A DNA stretch of 64,000 nucleotides from positions 5,416-69,415 of the forward strand of contig CAYPWW010000004.1 in NCBI GenBank assembly GCA_964414555.1, read 5' to 3'. Under the pieces are notes generated by a model, which worked only from the letters and a program-made list of their open reading frames with translations, searched no databases and was not told the origin of the DNA. Position 1 is the stretch's first letter. Each line of letters begins with the position of its first letter. The translations under genes and the position numbers were made by a program. Origin of the DNA: Litorimonas sp964414555 (GTDB lineage: Bacteria > Pseudomonadota > Alphaproteobacteria > Caulobacterales > Maricaulaceae). Of this stretch, positions 1-8,523 are shown piece by piece.

Positions 1-1988
1 GCACAGAGCTGGAAAAGGCCGGTGGTCGCGTCAAGAAAAAGCGCGCGACGCCACCGCCGACCCGCTCCAAGGGCGAAACAAAACGCCGACGCGGTAAGCT
101 GACGATTGTCTCGGCGCTGGCCGGTAATGACGAACGCCAACGCTCGCTCGCTTCGATGAAGCGGGCGCGTGAACGCGAAAAGGCTCGCCAACGTGGCGGC
201 GGTCGCGGTGCGGATAAAGTCCAACGGGAAGTCGTTATTCCCGAAGCTATCTCGATTGCTGATCTGGCGAACCGGATGAGCGAACGCGGCGGCGCGGTTG
301 TGAAATACCTGATGAACGCGGGCGAGATGCATACAGTCAATGACGTTATTGATGCAGATCTTGCGCAGCTGATCGTTGAGGACTTTGGTCACACGGTCAA
401 ACGTGTCTCGGCTGCGGATGTGGAAGATGATTTTATCATCGACGATACGCCGTCTGATGAAAAAGATCGCAAACCGCGGGCACCAGTCATCGCCGTCATG
501 GGTCACGTTGACCACGGTAAGACCTCGCTCTTGGATGCCTTGCGGACGACGGACGTCGCCTCTGGAGAGGCCGGCGGTATCACGCAACATATTGGTGCTT
601 ATCAGATCGAGCTGAAGTCCGGGGACAAGATCACCGTGCTGGATACGCCCGGTCACGCGGCATTTTCTGAAATGCGGACGCGCGGTGCCGAAGCCGTGGA
701 CATTGTCGTCCTCGTTGTGGCGGCGGATGATGGCGTCATGCCGCAGACGATTGAATCGATTAAATTCGCCCAAGGCGCTGACAAGCCGATCATCGTCGCA
801 ATCAATAAAATGGACGCTTATGAGGCGAATGCACAAAAGGTCGAAACCGACCTGCTGCAGCATAATGTTATCACCGAGAGCATGTCCGGCGACGTTCAGG
901 CCATTCCGGTTTCCGCCAAGGAAAAGACCGGCTTGCAAGATTTGGCAGAGGCCATCGTCAACCAAGCTGAACTTATGGAGTTGAAGGCGAACCCAACGCG
1001 CAATGCTGATGGTCTCGTGATCGAGTCCAAGATTGAAAAAGGCCGCGGCGCTGTCGCAACATTGCTCGTCAAGCGCGGCACGCTGGAACGCGGCGCTGTC
1101 GTCGTGGCGGGCGAACATTGGGGCAAGGTCAAAGCCATGATGGACGAGAAGGGCAAGCCTGTGAAAAAGGCGGGTCCGTCCACGGCGATCGAGCTGATGG
1201 GTCTCGACGGCGCACCGATGCCGGGCGAGCCATTCGCTGTTGTTTCTGACGAGCAAAAAGCCCGCGAAATCACGGAATACCGTGTAGAGAAGCGTAAAAA
1301 TACGGAAGTCTCTGCGCCATCGGCTATGGCGTCGATGGAACAGATGATGGCGAAGCTGCAGAACAAGGAAGTCTCTGACCTGCCTGTTCTGATTAAAGCC
1401 GATGTTGAAGGCTCCGCGCAGGCGATCAAGTCTTCGCTGGAGGCGCTCGGTAATGACGAAGTGCGCGCACGCGTTGTATATTCGGCCGCTGGCGGTATTT
1501 CCGAATCCGACGTGCAGCAGGCTAAAACGGCGAATGCGCCGATCCTCGCCTTTAATGTTCGTGCCAATCGCCAAGCCAAAGATCTGGCTGAGCGCGAAGG
1601 CGTCGAGATCCGCTACTACTCGATCATCTATAACCTGTTGGACGAGATCAAAGGCGCGCTGGAAGGCATGCTGAAACCGGAACGTCGCGAAACCTTCATC
1701 GGTTACGCCGAAATCCTGGAAGTCTTTGACATTACCAAGCTGGGCAAGGTTGCCGGTTGTAAGGTCACAGAAGGTCGTGTCGAACGCGGGTCCGGCGTGC
1801 GGCTATTGCGCGACGATGTCGTCATCCATGAAGGCGAGTTGTCCACGCTCAAACGCTTCAAAGACGAAGTGCCAAAAGTCCAATCCGGTATGGAATGTGG
1901 CATGGGCTTTGAGGGCTATCACGACCTGCGCAAAGGCGATCAGATCGAGTGCTTCACGGTAGAGATGCTAGACCGGACGCTGGATTAG
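1..1988 (+). CDS. infB: Translation initiation factor IF-2 (5' end outside window)
   Basis: IF-2 is the GTPase that brings initiator fMet-tRNA to the 30S subunit and promotes subunit joining. The frame is open from base 3, giving 661 visible residues; the gene begins before the window, so the ATG at 156 is internal. The visible N-terminal part carries the basic stretch KLTIVSALAGNDERQRS typical of proteobacterial IF-2. It is followed by the IF2 N-terminal fold, the G domain (GHVDHGKT near base 500, DTPGH near 640, NKMD near 805), then domains II, III and the C-terminal fMet-tRNA-binding domain ending at a TAG. It is the first gene of the usual infB-rbfA-truB-rpsO-pnp block, but here a hairpin terminator and an opposite-strand gene follow directly. 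Identification is secure. Confidence 0.98.
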   Translation, partial: TELEKAGGRVKKKRATPPPTRSKGETKRRRGKLTIVSALAGNDERQRSLASMKRAREREKARQRGGGRGADKVQREVVIPEAISIADLANRMSERGGAVVKYLMNAGEMHTVNDVIDADLAQLIVEDFGHTVKRVSAADVEDDFIIDDTPSDEKDRKPRAPVIAVMGHVDHGKTSLLDALRTTDVASGEAGGITQHIGAYQIELKSGDKITVLDTPGHAAFSEMRTRGAEAVDIVVLVVAADDGVMPQTIESIKFAQGADKPIIVAINKMDAYEANAQKVETDLLQHNVITESMSGDVQAIPVSAKEKTGLQDLAEAIVNQAELMELKANPTRNADGLVIESKIEKGRGAVATLLVKRGTLERGAVVVAGEHWGKVKAMMDEKGKPVKKAGPSTAIELMGLDGAPMPGEPFAVVSDEQKAREITEYRVEKRKNTEVSAPSAMASMEQMMAKLQNKEVSDLPVLIKADVEGSAQAIKSSLEALGNDEVRARVVYSAAGGISESDVQQAKTANAPILAFNVRANRQAKDLAEREGVEIRYYSIIYNLLDEIKGALEGMLKPERRETFIGYAEILEVFDITKLGKVAGCKVTEGRVERGSGVRLLRDDVVIHEGELSTLKRFKDEVPKVQSGMECGMGFEGYHDLRKGDQIECFTVEMLDRTLD

Positions 1989-2013
1989 GTTCCACCCAAA
2001 TCACAAAATCAAC

Positions 2014-2046
2014 AACCCGCTCCAACTCTGTTGGGGCGGGTTTTTT
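2014..2046 (+). terminator. Rho-independent terminator after infB
   Basis: A 12-bp stem (AACCCGCTCCAA with TTGGGGCGGGTT, one G-T pair) with a 5-base loop is followed by a run of six T and a C. It lies 25 bases after the infB stop and separates infB from the convergent SDR gene. Confidence 0.9.
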
Positions 2047-2068
2047 CGTTGATGGTGGGAAGCGTGTC

Positions 2069-2887
2069 CTACTTCAGCATTTGTCCCAGCGCGCGGTCGA
2101 ACATGCGGTCGCTGAGCCAGCGGCGCATAGCCAGCGTTGTGCGGGCCATTTTCCCGGCGACATAGCGCGTTTTGGGGCGCTTTGCGTCCACGGCTTTTAA
2201 TATCACATCAGCGATGACTTGCGGGCGTGTGCTCGGGGAATTGTCATAAATTGATTTCTGACCCTTGACGACACGCCGCGCGAGGTCGCCATAAGGGCCG
2301 CTGCCCGACATCTCGATCATCGGGTCGGTCATGACATCGCCAAAGCCGCTATTAATCGCGCCGGGTTCAATGATGCTGACATCGATTCCGAAGCTAGCCA
2401 TTTCGACGCGCAGGCAATCGCTCCAGCCTTCCAGCGCGTGTTTCGTTGCATGATACCACGCGCCTAGCGGACTATAGACCTTCCCGCCGACGGAGGTGAT
2501 GTTGAGGATATGCCCGCTGCGTCTTTCGCGCATGTGTGGCAGAACACGCTGCGTCAGATCGGCGAGGCCAAATAGATTGACCTCGAATTGGCGACGGGCG
2601 GTTTCAATCGGCACATCTTCCACGGCGCCGTATACGGCGTATCCTGCATTATTAATCAGGACATCAATGTGCCCTTGTTCTGCGAGGATGCGCGACACGG
2701 CATCGGCGACTTGTGCCGTGTTGGTCACGTCCATTGCGATGGCATGACCACCAGCCTCCACCAGATCAGACATTTTCTCGACGCGTCGCGCGGCACCATA
2801 CACCCTGTGGCCAGCCGCGATCAAGGTCAGGGCGGTGGCGTGTCCAATGCCGGAGGATGCCCCGGTGATAAGAATGACTTTTGACAT
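2069..2887 (-). CDS. Short-chain dehydrogenase/reductase (SDR)
   Basis: This is an NAD(P)-dependent oxidoreductase of the classical SDR family, 272 residues, cytoplasmic. It shows the Rossmann glycine motif TGASSGIG at residues 8-15, NNAG at 79-82, and the catalytic triad Ser132 and Tyr145-x3-Lys149 (YHATK). The start at 2887 was chosen because the Rossmann strand begins right after it (MSKVILITG) and an AGGGG ribosome-binding sequence lies about 8 bases upstream; the frame is open for 24 more codons upstream, but those are not family-like. The substrate cannot be told from sequence. The gene sits on the opposite strand between infB and rbfA, which are normally adjacent, so it is an insertion into the translation block. 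Confidence 0.9.
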   Translation of the reverse strand: MSKVILITGASSGIGHATALTLIAAGHRVYGAARRVEKMSDLVEAGGHAIAMDVTNTAQVADAVSRILAEQGHIDVLINNAGYAVYGAVEDVPIETARRQFEVNLFGLADLTQRVLPHMRERRSGHILNITSVGGKVYSPLGAWYHATKHALEGWSDCLRVEMASFGIDVSIIEPGAINSGFGDVMTDPMIEMSGSGPYGDLARRVVKGQKSIYDNSPSTRPQVIADVILKAVDAKRPKTRYVAGKMARTTLAMRRWLSDRMFDRALGQMLK

Positions 2888-2989
2888 ATTGCACGCCCCT
2901 TTGTGTGATGACGATGTTCTATCACCCACAACAGCGCAAGCTAGAGGGATGTCTGGCAATCTGCGCTAAGCCACCCTATCTGTCCCAGC

Positions 2990-3373
2990 ATGAGCAAGAA
3001 CCGACCCCCTTCCCAACGCCAGCTGAAAGCCGGCGAACTGATCCGCCGCGCGCTGGCCGATATCCTGGCGCGAGAGCATTTGCGCGATCCTGATTTACAA
3101 GGCGTGTCTGTGACGATTGGCGAGGTGCGGGCGTCCCCCGATCTGAAACATGCCATCGTTTATGCCGCGCCACTGGGTGATCACCCGGATCCGGATAAGG
3201 TCATCAAGGGCTTACAGCGTTGTGGCTCGTTCCTGCGGGGACGCTTGGGGCGCGAGATGGAGATGAAATCCACGCCGCGACTGCGCTTTGTTCGGGATGA
3301 GAGCTTTGATACGGCCGATGATATGGCGCGCCTGCTCTCTGACCCGAAAGTCGCCCAGGACTTGGATCGCTAG
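2990..3373 (+). CDS. rbfA: 30S ribosome-binding factor RbfA
   Basis: RbfA binds free 30S subunits and helps late maturation of 16S rRNA, notably its 5' helix, and is needed for cold adaptation in E. coli. The 127-residue protein has the family's small KH-like fold, with the conserved N-terminal stretch RQLKAGELIRRALADIL and the C-terminal PRLRFVRDESFD. I see no clear Shine-Dalgarno sequence before the ATG at 2990. It lies in the infB-truB block but is flanked on both sides by opposite-strand genes, so it must be transcribed from its own promoter in the roughly 100-base gap shared with the SDR gene. Confidence 0.96.
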   Translation: MSKNRPPSQRQLKAGELIRRALADILAREHLRDPDLQGVSVTIGEVRASPDLKHAIVYAAPLGDHPDPDKVIKGLQRCGSFLRGRLGREMEMKSTPRLRFVRDESFDTADDMARLLSDPKVAQDLDR

Positions 3374-3382
3374 ATATAAAAA

Positions 3383-3420
3383 AGCCCCCTTCCTCGTGAA
3401 AGGAAGGAGGCCAATTTATT
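3383..3420. terminator. Bidirectional terminator between rbfA and a lipoprotein gene
   Basis: The hairpin GCCCCCTTCCT / AGGAAGGAGGC (one mismatch) has a short loop. On the minus strand it is followed by TTTTTTATA, a strong terminator for the lipoprotein gene ending at 3470. On the plus strand it is followed by the weaker CAATTTATT after rbfA. Confidence 0.8.
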
Positions 3421-3469
3421 CCATCAAGGCATCTCGCCCTGCAAAGATCGTCAGTGACGATCTTTAAAT

Positions 3470-3835
3470 TTAGTCGATGACGACTTCATTTGGATATTTG
3501 TGGATCGCACCTGTCAGAGCGTCGATGCCCAGACCGATTGGGCCGCCAAGGATGATGTTACCGGCAGTCCATGGCTCGATGCTGCTGCTGACGTTTTCTG
3601 TTGTGCCGTTGGTGCACGCGAAGTTCAGCATTTTGCCTGAACGTGGGAGCGTGATGACGGCAGGTGTTGTGAATGTTTCGTTGACGGCGTTCTTGGAACC
3701 ACCTGTCACAGTACAGCTGGATGAAGCAGCATTGGCTGATTCAACAGAGATTTCCTGATCGCCACCTTTGATGATGGATGCGCAACCGGAAAGTGCAACG
3801 ATAGCGGCAGATGCCACGATAAGTTTGAGTGTCAT
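3470..3835 (-). CDS. Small YceK/YidQ-like lipoprotein
   Basis: This is a 121-residue outer-envelope lipoprotein of unknown function. A lipoprotein signal peptide ends in the lipobox LSGC with Cys18 as the lipidated residue. The mature part starts CASIIKGGDQEISV and ends with a Gly-rich segment (IILGGPIGLGIDALTG) followed by HKYPNEVVID. This layout recalls the small YceK/YidQ-like lipoproteins of proteobacteria (family resemblance from memory). Two cysteines (in SSCTV and NFACT) could form a disulfide. A ribosome-binding AGGGG sits about 10 bases before the ATG. It lies on the opposite strand between rbfA and truB, the second such interruption of the block. Confidence 0.8.
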   Translation of the reverse strand: MTLKLIVASAAIVALSGCASIIKGGDQEISVESANAASSSCTVTGGSKNAVNETFTTPAVITLPRSGKMLNFACTNGTTENVSSSIEPWTAGNIILGGPIGLGIDALTGAIHKYPNEVVID

Positions 3836-3988
3836 GTTAGTAATCCCCTTGACCCTAATGTTGTGTTATGCGCCCGCATAATCACTTGCATGACTTGTAA
3901 TTTTAGAGGGTGCAAGGCTTTAATCACGGTTTTGTGAGCGACTGCGACACTGTGACATTCGGGCAACAAGCAGAGAGACAAAACGACA

Positions 3989-4894
3989 ATGGACCCGAAC
4001 GGACGCCGAAAGAAAGGTCAGCCCATTCACGGCTGGGTTGTGCTGGACAAGCCTTATGGCGTGGGCTCGACGCCGATGGTCTCCAAAGTCCGCTGGTTGT
4101 TCGGCGCGCAAAAGGCGGGCCATGCTGGTACGCTCGATCCGCTGGCGACAGGGATCCTGCCGATTGCGCTGGGCGAAGCGACCAAAACGGTTCCGTTCCT
4201 GATAGACGCGGCCAAATCCTATTACTTCGAGATCACCTGGGGTGAGACCCGCACGACACAGGATGCCGAAGGCGAAGTGATTGCGCGGTCTGACGTGCGG
4301 CCCACACGCGCCGCTATCACAGCTGCCTTGCCAGAGTTTCGGGGTGAGATCGAACAGGTGCCGCCCAAATTCTCAGCCATAAAAATCGACGGCCAGCGGG
4401 CCTATGACCTCGCACGGGCAGGCGAAGCGGTTGAGATCAAATCGCGCCCGGTGCGCGTGGACCGGTTTGATTTGATCGATATGACAGCGGACACCGCGAC
4501 ATTCGAAGTCGATTGCGGGAAGGGCACCTATATCCGCTCGCTCGCGCGGGATTTGGCCGCCGTGCTGGGGGCGTGTGGTTACGTCTCTGTCTTGCGCCGA
4601 ACGCGGGTCGGGCCGTTCACTTTGGCGCAGTCAATAACACTGGACGCGCTAACGACTCTGTGCGATGTCGCCCGCGTCTCAGAGGGATTGCATCCCGTGA
4701 CGACCGCACTGGACGACATCCCGGTGCTGGCCGTGACAGAACAAGATGCCATCGATCTGCGACACGGACGGTCCATCACCGCGTCGCCACACCTTCAAGC
4801 CAATCTTATTCGGGCGGAAGCAAGCGGCACTTTGTTGGCACTGTGCGAACCGCGTGATGGGGCTTTGGTCCCAAAGCGTGTTTTCAATATGTAA
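3989..4894 (+). CDS. truB: tRNA pseudouridine(55) synthase TruB
   Basis: TruB converts U55 in the T-loop of most tRNAs to pseudouridine and acts as a tRNA chaperone. The 301-residue protein has the catalytic motif AGHAGTLDPLATG with the nucleophile Asp50, the second motif around SAIKIDGQRAYDLARAG, and the C-terminal PUA-like region. Length is normal for the family. It is followed after 18 bases by rpsO, consistent with cotranscription of the two. Confidence 0.97.
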   Translation: MDPNGRRKKGQPIHGWVVLDKPYGVGSTPMVSKVRWLFGAQKAGHAGTLDPLATGILPIALGEATKTVPFLIDAAKSYYFEITWGETRTTQDAEGEVIARSDVRPTRAAITAALPEFRGEIEQVPPKFSAIKIDGQRAYDLARAGEAVEIKSRPVRVDRFDLIDMTADTATFEVDCGKGTYIRSLARDLAAVLGACGYVSVLRRTRVGPFTLAQSITLDALTTLCDVARVSEGLHPVTTALDDIPVLAVTEQDAIDLRHGRSITASPHLQANLIRAEASGTLLALCEPRDGALVPKRVFNM

Positions 4895-4912
4895 CCACTA
4901 CGGAGATATCCG

Positions 4913-5182
4913 ATGTCGATCACACCCGAGCGCAAAGCCGCTTTGATCAACGAATACGCCGTCAAGCCGGGCGATACCGGCTCCCCTGAAGTTCAAGTCG
5001 CGATCCTCACAGAGCGGATCACGAACCTGACCGAGCACTTTAAGACCAACAAAAAAGACAACCATTCGCGTCGCGGATTGCTGTTGATGGTCAACAAGCG
5101 TCGCTCGCTCTTGAGCTATGTTAAAAACAAGAATGAGGACCGCTATCAGGACCTCATCAAACGTCTGGGTCTGCGCCGCTAA
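4913..5182 (+). CDS. rpsO: 30S ribosomal protein S15
   Basis: S15 is a primary 16S rRNA-binding protein of the 30S platform. It has 89 residues, the exact family length, with conserved GDTGSPEVQVAILTERI, the H-x7-D...HSRRGLL segment and YxxLIKRLGLRR at the end. A GGAG ribosome-binding sequence precedes the ATG. As in most bacteria it lies directly upstream of pnp, separated by a strong hairpin. Confidence 0.98.
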   Translation: MSITPERKAALINEYAVKPGDTGSPEVQVAILTERITNLTEHFKTNKKDNHSRRGLLLMVNKRRSLLSYVKNKNEDRYQDLIKRLGLRR

Positions 5183-5204
5183 GGTCTTCCCAGTCTACCA
5201 AACA

Positions 5205-5234
5205 AAGGTCGCCCCGCACGGGGGCGGCCTTTTG
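5205..5234 (+). terminator. Rho-independent terminator between rpsO and pnp
   Basis: An 11-bp stem AAGGTCGCCCC / GGGGCGGCCTT with one G-T pair and loop GCACG is followed by TTTT (the last stem T included). In many bacteria the rpsO-pnp gap holds a similar hairpin that both terminates and serves as a processing site. Confidence 0.8.
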
Positions 5235-5313
5235 CGCATAAAGCGCACCCTCGCACAGCCGGAAAGAAGCCGGATGCGAAATTGTACGTACGATGAAGAA
5301 AGACACAGTACAC

Positions 5314-7494
5314 ATGTTCGATAAACACAAAGTAGAACTCGAATGGGCCGGCCGCACGCTGACTCTCGAAACCGGCGGCATGGCCCGCCAAGCTGATGGC
5401 GCAGTCTTTGCGACCTATGGCGACACGAAACTCTTGGCGACGGTTTGCTTCGCCAAAGAAGGTAAGCCGGGACAGAGCTTCTTCCCGCTGACCGTCAACT
5501 ATATGGAAAAATTCTATGCAGCCGGTAAAATCCCCGGCGGCTATTTCAAACGCGAAGGTCGTCCGACAGAGCGTGAGACACTGATCTCGCGCCTGACAGA
5601 CCGTCCGATCCGCCCGCTCTTCCCGAAAGGCTTCCGCCACGAGACGCAAGTCGTCATTACGGTGCTGCAGCATGATCTGGAAAATGAGCCCGACATCATC
5701 GGCATGATCGCAGCCTCTGCTGCGTTGACGATTTCCGGTGCGCCCTTCATGGGTCCAATCGGTGCGGCACGTGTCGGCCTGATCGACGGCGACTATGTCC
5801 TGAACCCAACGCTGCAAGAGCTGGAAGAGTCCGAGCTCGACCTCGTTGTTGCGGGTACAGAAGACGCCGTCATGATGGTGGAATCCCAAGCGGATGAGCT
5901 GACCGAAGAGCAAATGCTCGGCGGCGTGATGTTCGCGCATGAGAGCTGCCAAGACGTCATCGACGCGATCATTGAGCTGGCTGAACTGGCCGCCAAAGAG
6001 CCGTTCGAGTTCACAGCGCCTGACATTGAAGCCGAGAAAAAGGCCGTCAAAAAGGCTGCTGAAAAAGGCATCAAGGCCGCTTATAAGAACAAGGATAAAC
6101 TTGTTCGCCAAACGGCCATGCGCGAAGCGAAAAACGACGCCAAGGCGAAGCTCGTCACAGACGGCGACATGAACGAAGCTGTCTTCGATGACGCTTTCAA
6201 ATCTGTCGAGTCTGCCATCGTCCGCGGTTCGGTCATCAAGACCAAGAAACGCATCGACGGCCGTAAGCTGGATCAGGTTCGCCCGATCGAAGCCCAAGCG
6301 GGTCTGCTGGAGCGGACACATGGTTCAGCCTTGTTCACACGCGGCGAAACACAGGCGCTCTGCGTCGCAACGCTCGGTACATCTGATGACGAGCAATTCG
6401 TCGATCAGCTGACCGGTACGATCAAGAACAAGTTCCTGCTGCACTATAACTTCCCGCCATACTCGGTCGGTGAAGCCCGTCGCATGGGCGGCACATCCCG
6501 TCGTGAGCACGGCCATGGTAAGCTCGCTTGGCGCGCGCTGCAGGCTGTCCTGCCGACGCCGGATGACTTCCCTTACACGATCCGCCTCGTCTCTGAGATT
6601 ATGGAATCCAACGGTTCCTCTTCGATGGCGACAGTTTGTGGTTGCTCGCTGGCCATGATGGACGCGGGTGTTCCGCTTCGCCGTCCGGTTTCCGGTATCG
6701 CGATGGGCCTGATCAAAGAAGGCAAAGACATTGCTGTCCTGTCCGACATCCTGGGTGACGAAGATCACCTTGGCGATATGGACTTCAAAGTTGCAGGTAC
6801 GTCCGAGGGCATCACGTCCTTGCAGATGGACATCAAGATCGCCGGTATTTCGGAAGAGATCATGACGACGGCTCTGGAACAAGCCAATGCCGGTCGTCTG
6901 CACATCTTGGACGAGATGAACAAAGGCCTGTCTGAGTCTCGCGACGAAGTCGGTGAATTTGCACCACGCATTGAGACGATGAAAATCCCGGTCGATAAGA
7001 TCCGCGACGTCATCGGTACGGGCGGCAAGGTCATCCGTGAAATCGTCGACACAACAGGCGCCCGCGTCTCTGTCGAAGATGACGGCACAATCAAGATCGC
7101 TTCGACGGACAAGAAAGCCATCGATGCGGCTCGCGAATGGATTCACGGTCTGACCGCTGATCCAGAAGTTGGCGCGATCTACAAAGGTAAAGTCGTGAAG
7201 GTCGTCGATTTCGGCGCATTCGTGAACTTCTTTGGCAAGAAGGACGGCCTCGTCCACGTGTCGCAGATCAAGCCTGAGCGCGTGAACCACCCGTCTGACT
7301 TCCTGTCCGAAGGCCAAGAAGTCTACGTCAAGCTGATGGGCTTTGATGATCGTGGTAAGGTTCGCCTCGCCATGAAATATGTCGACCAAGAAACGGGCCA
7401 AGAAATCCCACGCGAAGAGGGCGAAAAGTCCGACGATGACGGCGGCGATCGCCCGAAGCGCTCGCGCCGCCCGCGTAAGCGCCGCGAAGACTAG
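5314..7494 (+). CDS. pnp: Polyribonucleotide nucleotidyltransferase (PNPase)
   Basis: PNPase is a 3'-to-5' phosphorolytic exoribonuclease of the RNA degradosome. Domains run in order: two RNase PH folds separated by a helical domain, a KH domain (IRDVIGTGGKVIREI), an S1 domain (GAIYKGKVVKVVDFGAFV) and a basic RRPRKRRED tail. The start at 5314 (MFDKHKVELEWAGR, 726 residues) matches the usual PNPase N-terminus; an in-frame ATG at 5293 would add seven residues but has no ribosome-binding sequence. The AAGAAAGA before 5314 is itself weak. The gene ends before a strong terminator. Confidence 0.97.
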   Translation: MFDKHKVELEWAGRTLTLETGGMARQADGAVFATYGDTKLLATVCFAKEGKPGQSFFPLTVNYMEKFYAAGKIPGGYFKREGRPTERETLISRLTDRPIRPLFPKGFRHETQVVITVLQHDLENEPDIIGMIAASAALTISGAPFMGPIGAARVGLIDGDYVLNPTLQELEESELDLVVAGTEDAVMMVESQADELTEEQMLGGVMFAHESCQDVIDAIIELAELAAKEPFEFTAPDIEAEKKAVKKAAEKGIKAAYKNKDKLVRQTAMREAKNDAKAKLVTDGDMNEAVFDDAFKSVESAIVRGSVIKTKKRIDGRKLDQVRPIEAQAGLLERTHGSALFTRGETQALCVATLGTSDDEQFVDQLTGTIKNKFLLHYNFPPYSVGEARRMGGTSRREHGHGKLAWRALQAVLPTPDDFPYTIRLVSEIMESNGSSSMATVCGCSLAMMDAGVPLRRPVSGIAMGLIKEGKDIAVLSDILGDEDHLGDMDFKVAGTSEGITSLQMDIKIAGISEEIMTTALEQANAGRLHILDEMNKGLSESRDEVGEFAPRIETMKIPVDKIRDVIGTGGKVIREIVDTTGARVSVEDDGTIKIASTDKKAIDAAREWIHGLTADPEVGAIYKGKVVKVVDFGAFVNFFGKKDGLVHVSQIKPERVNHPSDFLSEGQEVYVKLMGFDDRGKVRLAMKYVDQETGQEIPREEGEKSDDDGGDRPKRSRRPRKRRED

Positions 7495-7517
7495 GTCTTT
7501 GACCGAAACTGAATAAA

Positions 7518-7552
7518 GAAAGCCCGGCGCGAAAGTGTCGGGCTTTTTTTCT
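7518..7552 (+). terminator. Rho-independent terminator after pnp
   Basis: The stem AAGCCCGGCGC / GTGTCGGGCTT closes a GAAA tetraloop and is followed by a run of seven T. It ends the translation block and lies before the convergent DedA-family gene. Confidence 0.9.
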
Positions 7553-7581
7553 TGGGGCTGACGTGAGAACCTAAGCGAAGC

Positions 7582-8088
7582 TTAGAAACGCCAAAGCTTG
7601 TCGATCCCGACAACCAAAAAGCCCAAGCAGACTGTCCAGAAGGCACAGGCCATAAAATCGAAGGCGGTGTACTTCGCGCGTGCCATGCCACTAACGCCTG
7701 TCACCAACGGAACAACGCTTCGAATAGGGGTCACAAACCGCCCAATAAATATGGCAAACACACCATATTTGATGATGCCGTTTTCAGCTTTTTTCAGTCT
7801 TTCAGCGCGCTTCATTGCGAATGCGGTCTGATGAAACCTAGGCCCCATATAGCGACCTATATAGAAGCCACTATGATCACTCAGCAGCGCACCTAAAAAC
7901 GCGAGGGGCAACATCTGTTCGAGCGTGGCAATTTGCTCGACATAGAGAAACGTACAAACCGATAGCAATATTGCGCCGGATATAAATAAGCCAATCCCGA
8001 CGAAAGCCTCAAAAAAGGCAAGCAGCGTTACGACCAGCAGGGCGTATTGCTGATGGTCGCGCAGCCATTGTGTAATATCGTTTTCGAT
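7582..8088 (-). CDS. DedA/VTT-family membrane protein, apparent ATC start
   Basis: DedA-family proteins are polytopic inner-membrane proteins linked to lipid (undecaprenyl phosphate or phospholipid) transport and membrane-potential homeostasis. The 168-residue product has the family signatures: an N-terminal hydrophobic ALLVVTLLAFFEAFVGIG, then LGALLSDHSGFYIGRYMG and IGRFVTPIRSVVPLVTGVSGM. Oddly, between the upstream stop at 8098 and base 7968 the frame contains no ATG, GTG or TTG. Family-like coding reaches back to an ATC at 8086-8088 that sits seven bases after an AAGG. A TTG at 7966-7968 is possible but would remove the first conserved membrane segment. Either a rare AUC start, an assembly error, or a decayed start explains this. 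Confidence 0.75.
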   Translation of the reverse strand: MENDITQWLRDHQQYALLVVTLLAFFEAFVGIGLFISGAILLSVCTFLYVEQIATLEQMLPLAFLGALLSDHSGFYIGRYMGPRFHQTAFAMKRAERLKKAENGIIKYGVFAIFIGRFVTPIRSVVPLVTGVSGMARAKYTAFDFMACAFWTVCLGFLVVGIDKLWRF

Positions 8089-8095
8089 TGAAGTG

Positions 8096-8100
8096 CCTTA
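8096..8100 (-). promoter_or_regulatory. Shine-Dalgarno that argues for the ATC start
   Basis: TAAGG on the minus strand lies seven bases before the ATC codon at 8086-8088 of the DedA-family gene. This spacing is ideal for initiation at that codon. Confidence 0.45.
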
Positions 8101-8168
8101 TCTTTTATCTCTAGCGGAGCCGTGCGCCCCATATCCGTAGTGGGAATCTCGTACCGCAAATTATCTCT

Positions 8169-8423
8169 TCAATGCCGTTCCGCATGTTTCGCCGCGCGTC
8201 CACTCACCCGCTTGCGCCACATACGAAAACTACTCGGTTTCATATGGGCGCGCATCAGCTTGATAACGTCACCTTCCGACAGGCCGGATTGCGCTTTGAT
8301 CGCGTCAAAACTCGTCGCGTCATCCCAAGCCATCGCCACAATTTCTGACTCTGTCAGTCGGCCAGAGTCACTCGGACGCTTCTTCAGCGGAACAAAGTCA
8401 TCAGGAAATTTACGGTCTGTCAT
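8169..8423 (-). CDS. DUF2805 / TIGR03643-type small protein
   Basis: A small basic cytoplasmic protein of 84 residues and unknown function. It matches the conserved family core SEIVAMAWDDATSFDAIKAQ followed by GLSEGDVIKLMR, PSSFRMWRKRVSGRAAKH, known from memory as DUF2805/TIGR03643. The pattern of a helix, turn and helix (SFDAIKAQSGLSEGDVIKLMR) suggests a helix-turn-helix-like fold, but nucleic-acid binding is not shown. It is divergent from the M24 peptidase gene, with about 100 bases between the two starts. Confidence 0.85.
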   Translation of the reverse strand: MTDRKFPDDFVPLKKRPSDSGRLTESEIVAMAWDDATSFDAIKAQSGLSEGDVIKLMRAHMKPSSFRMWRKRVSGRAAKHAERH

Positions 8424-8523
8424 GGTCTAACTACGCATGAGCGGGACAAAGTGTGTCATTAGCTTTCACGCTTGCGAGCGGTCCAGATTGGTGGTTCTAA
8501 TGCGCCACACTCAGGAGGTAGCG

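Noticed and set aside
896..1579. 227-codon frame antisense to infB
   Set aside because: Shadow of infB; Ser/Ala/Arg-rich nonsense composition.
5179..7401. Long open frames antisense to pnp (380 and 358 codons)
   Set aside because: They mirror the codon bias of pnp, have no family-like content, and pnp itself is certain.
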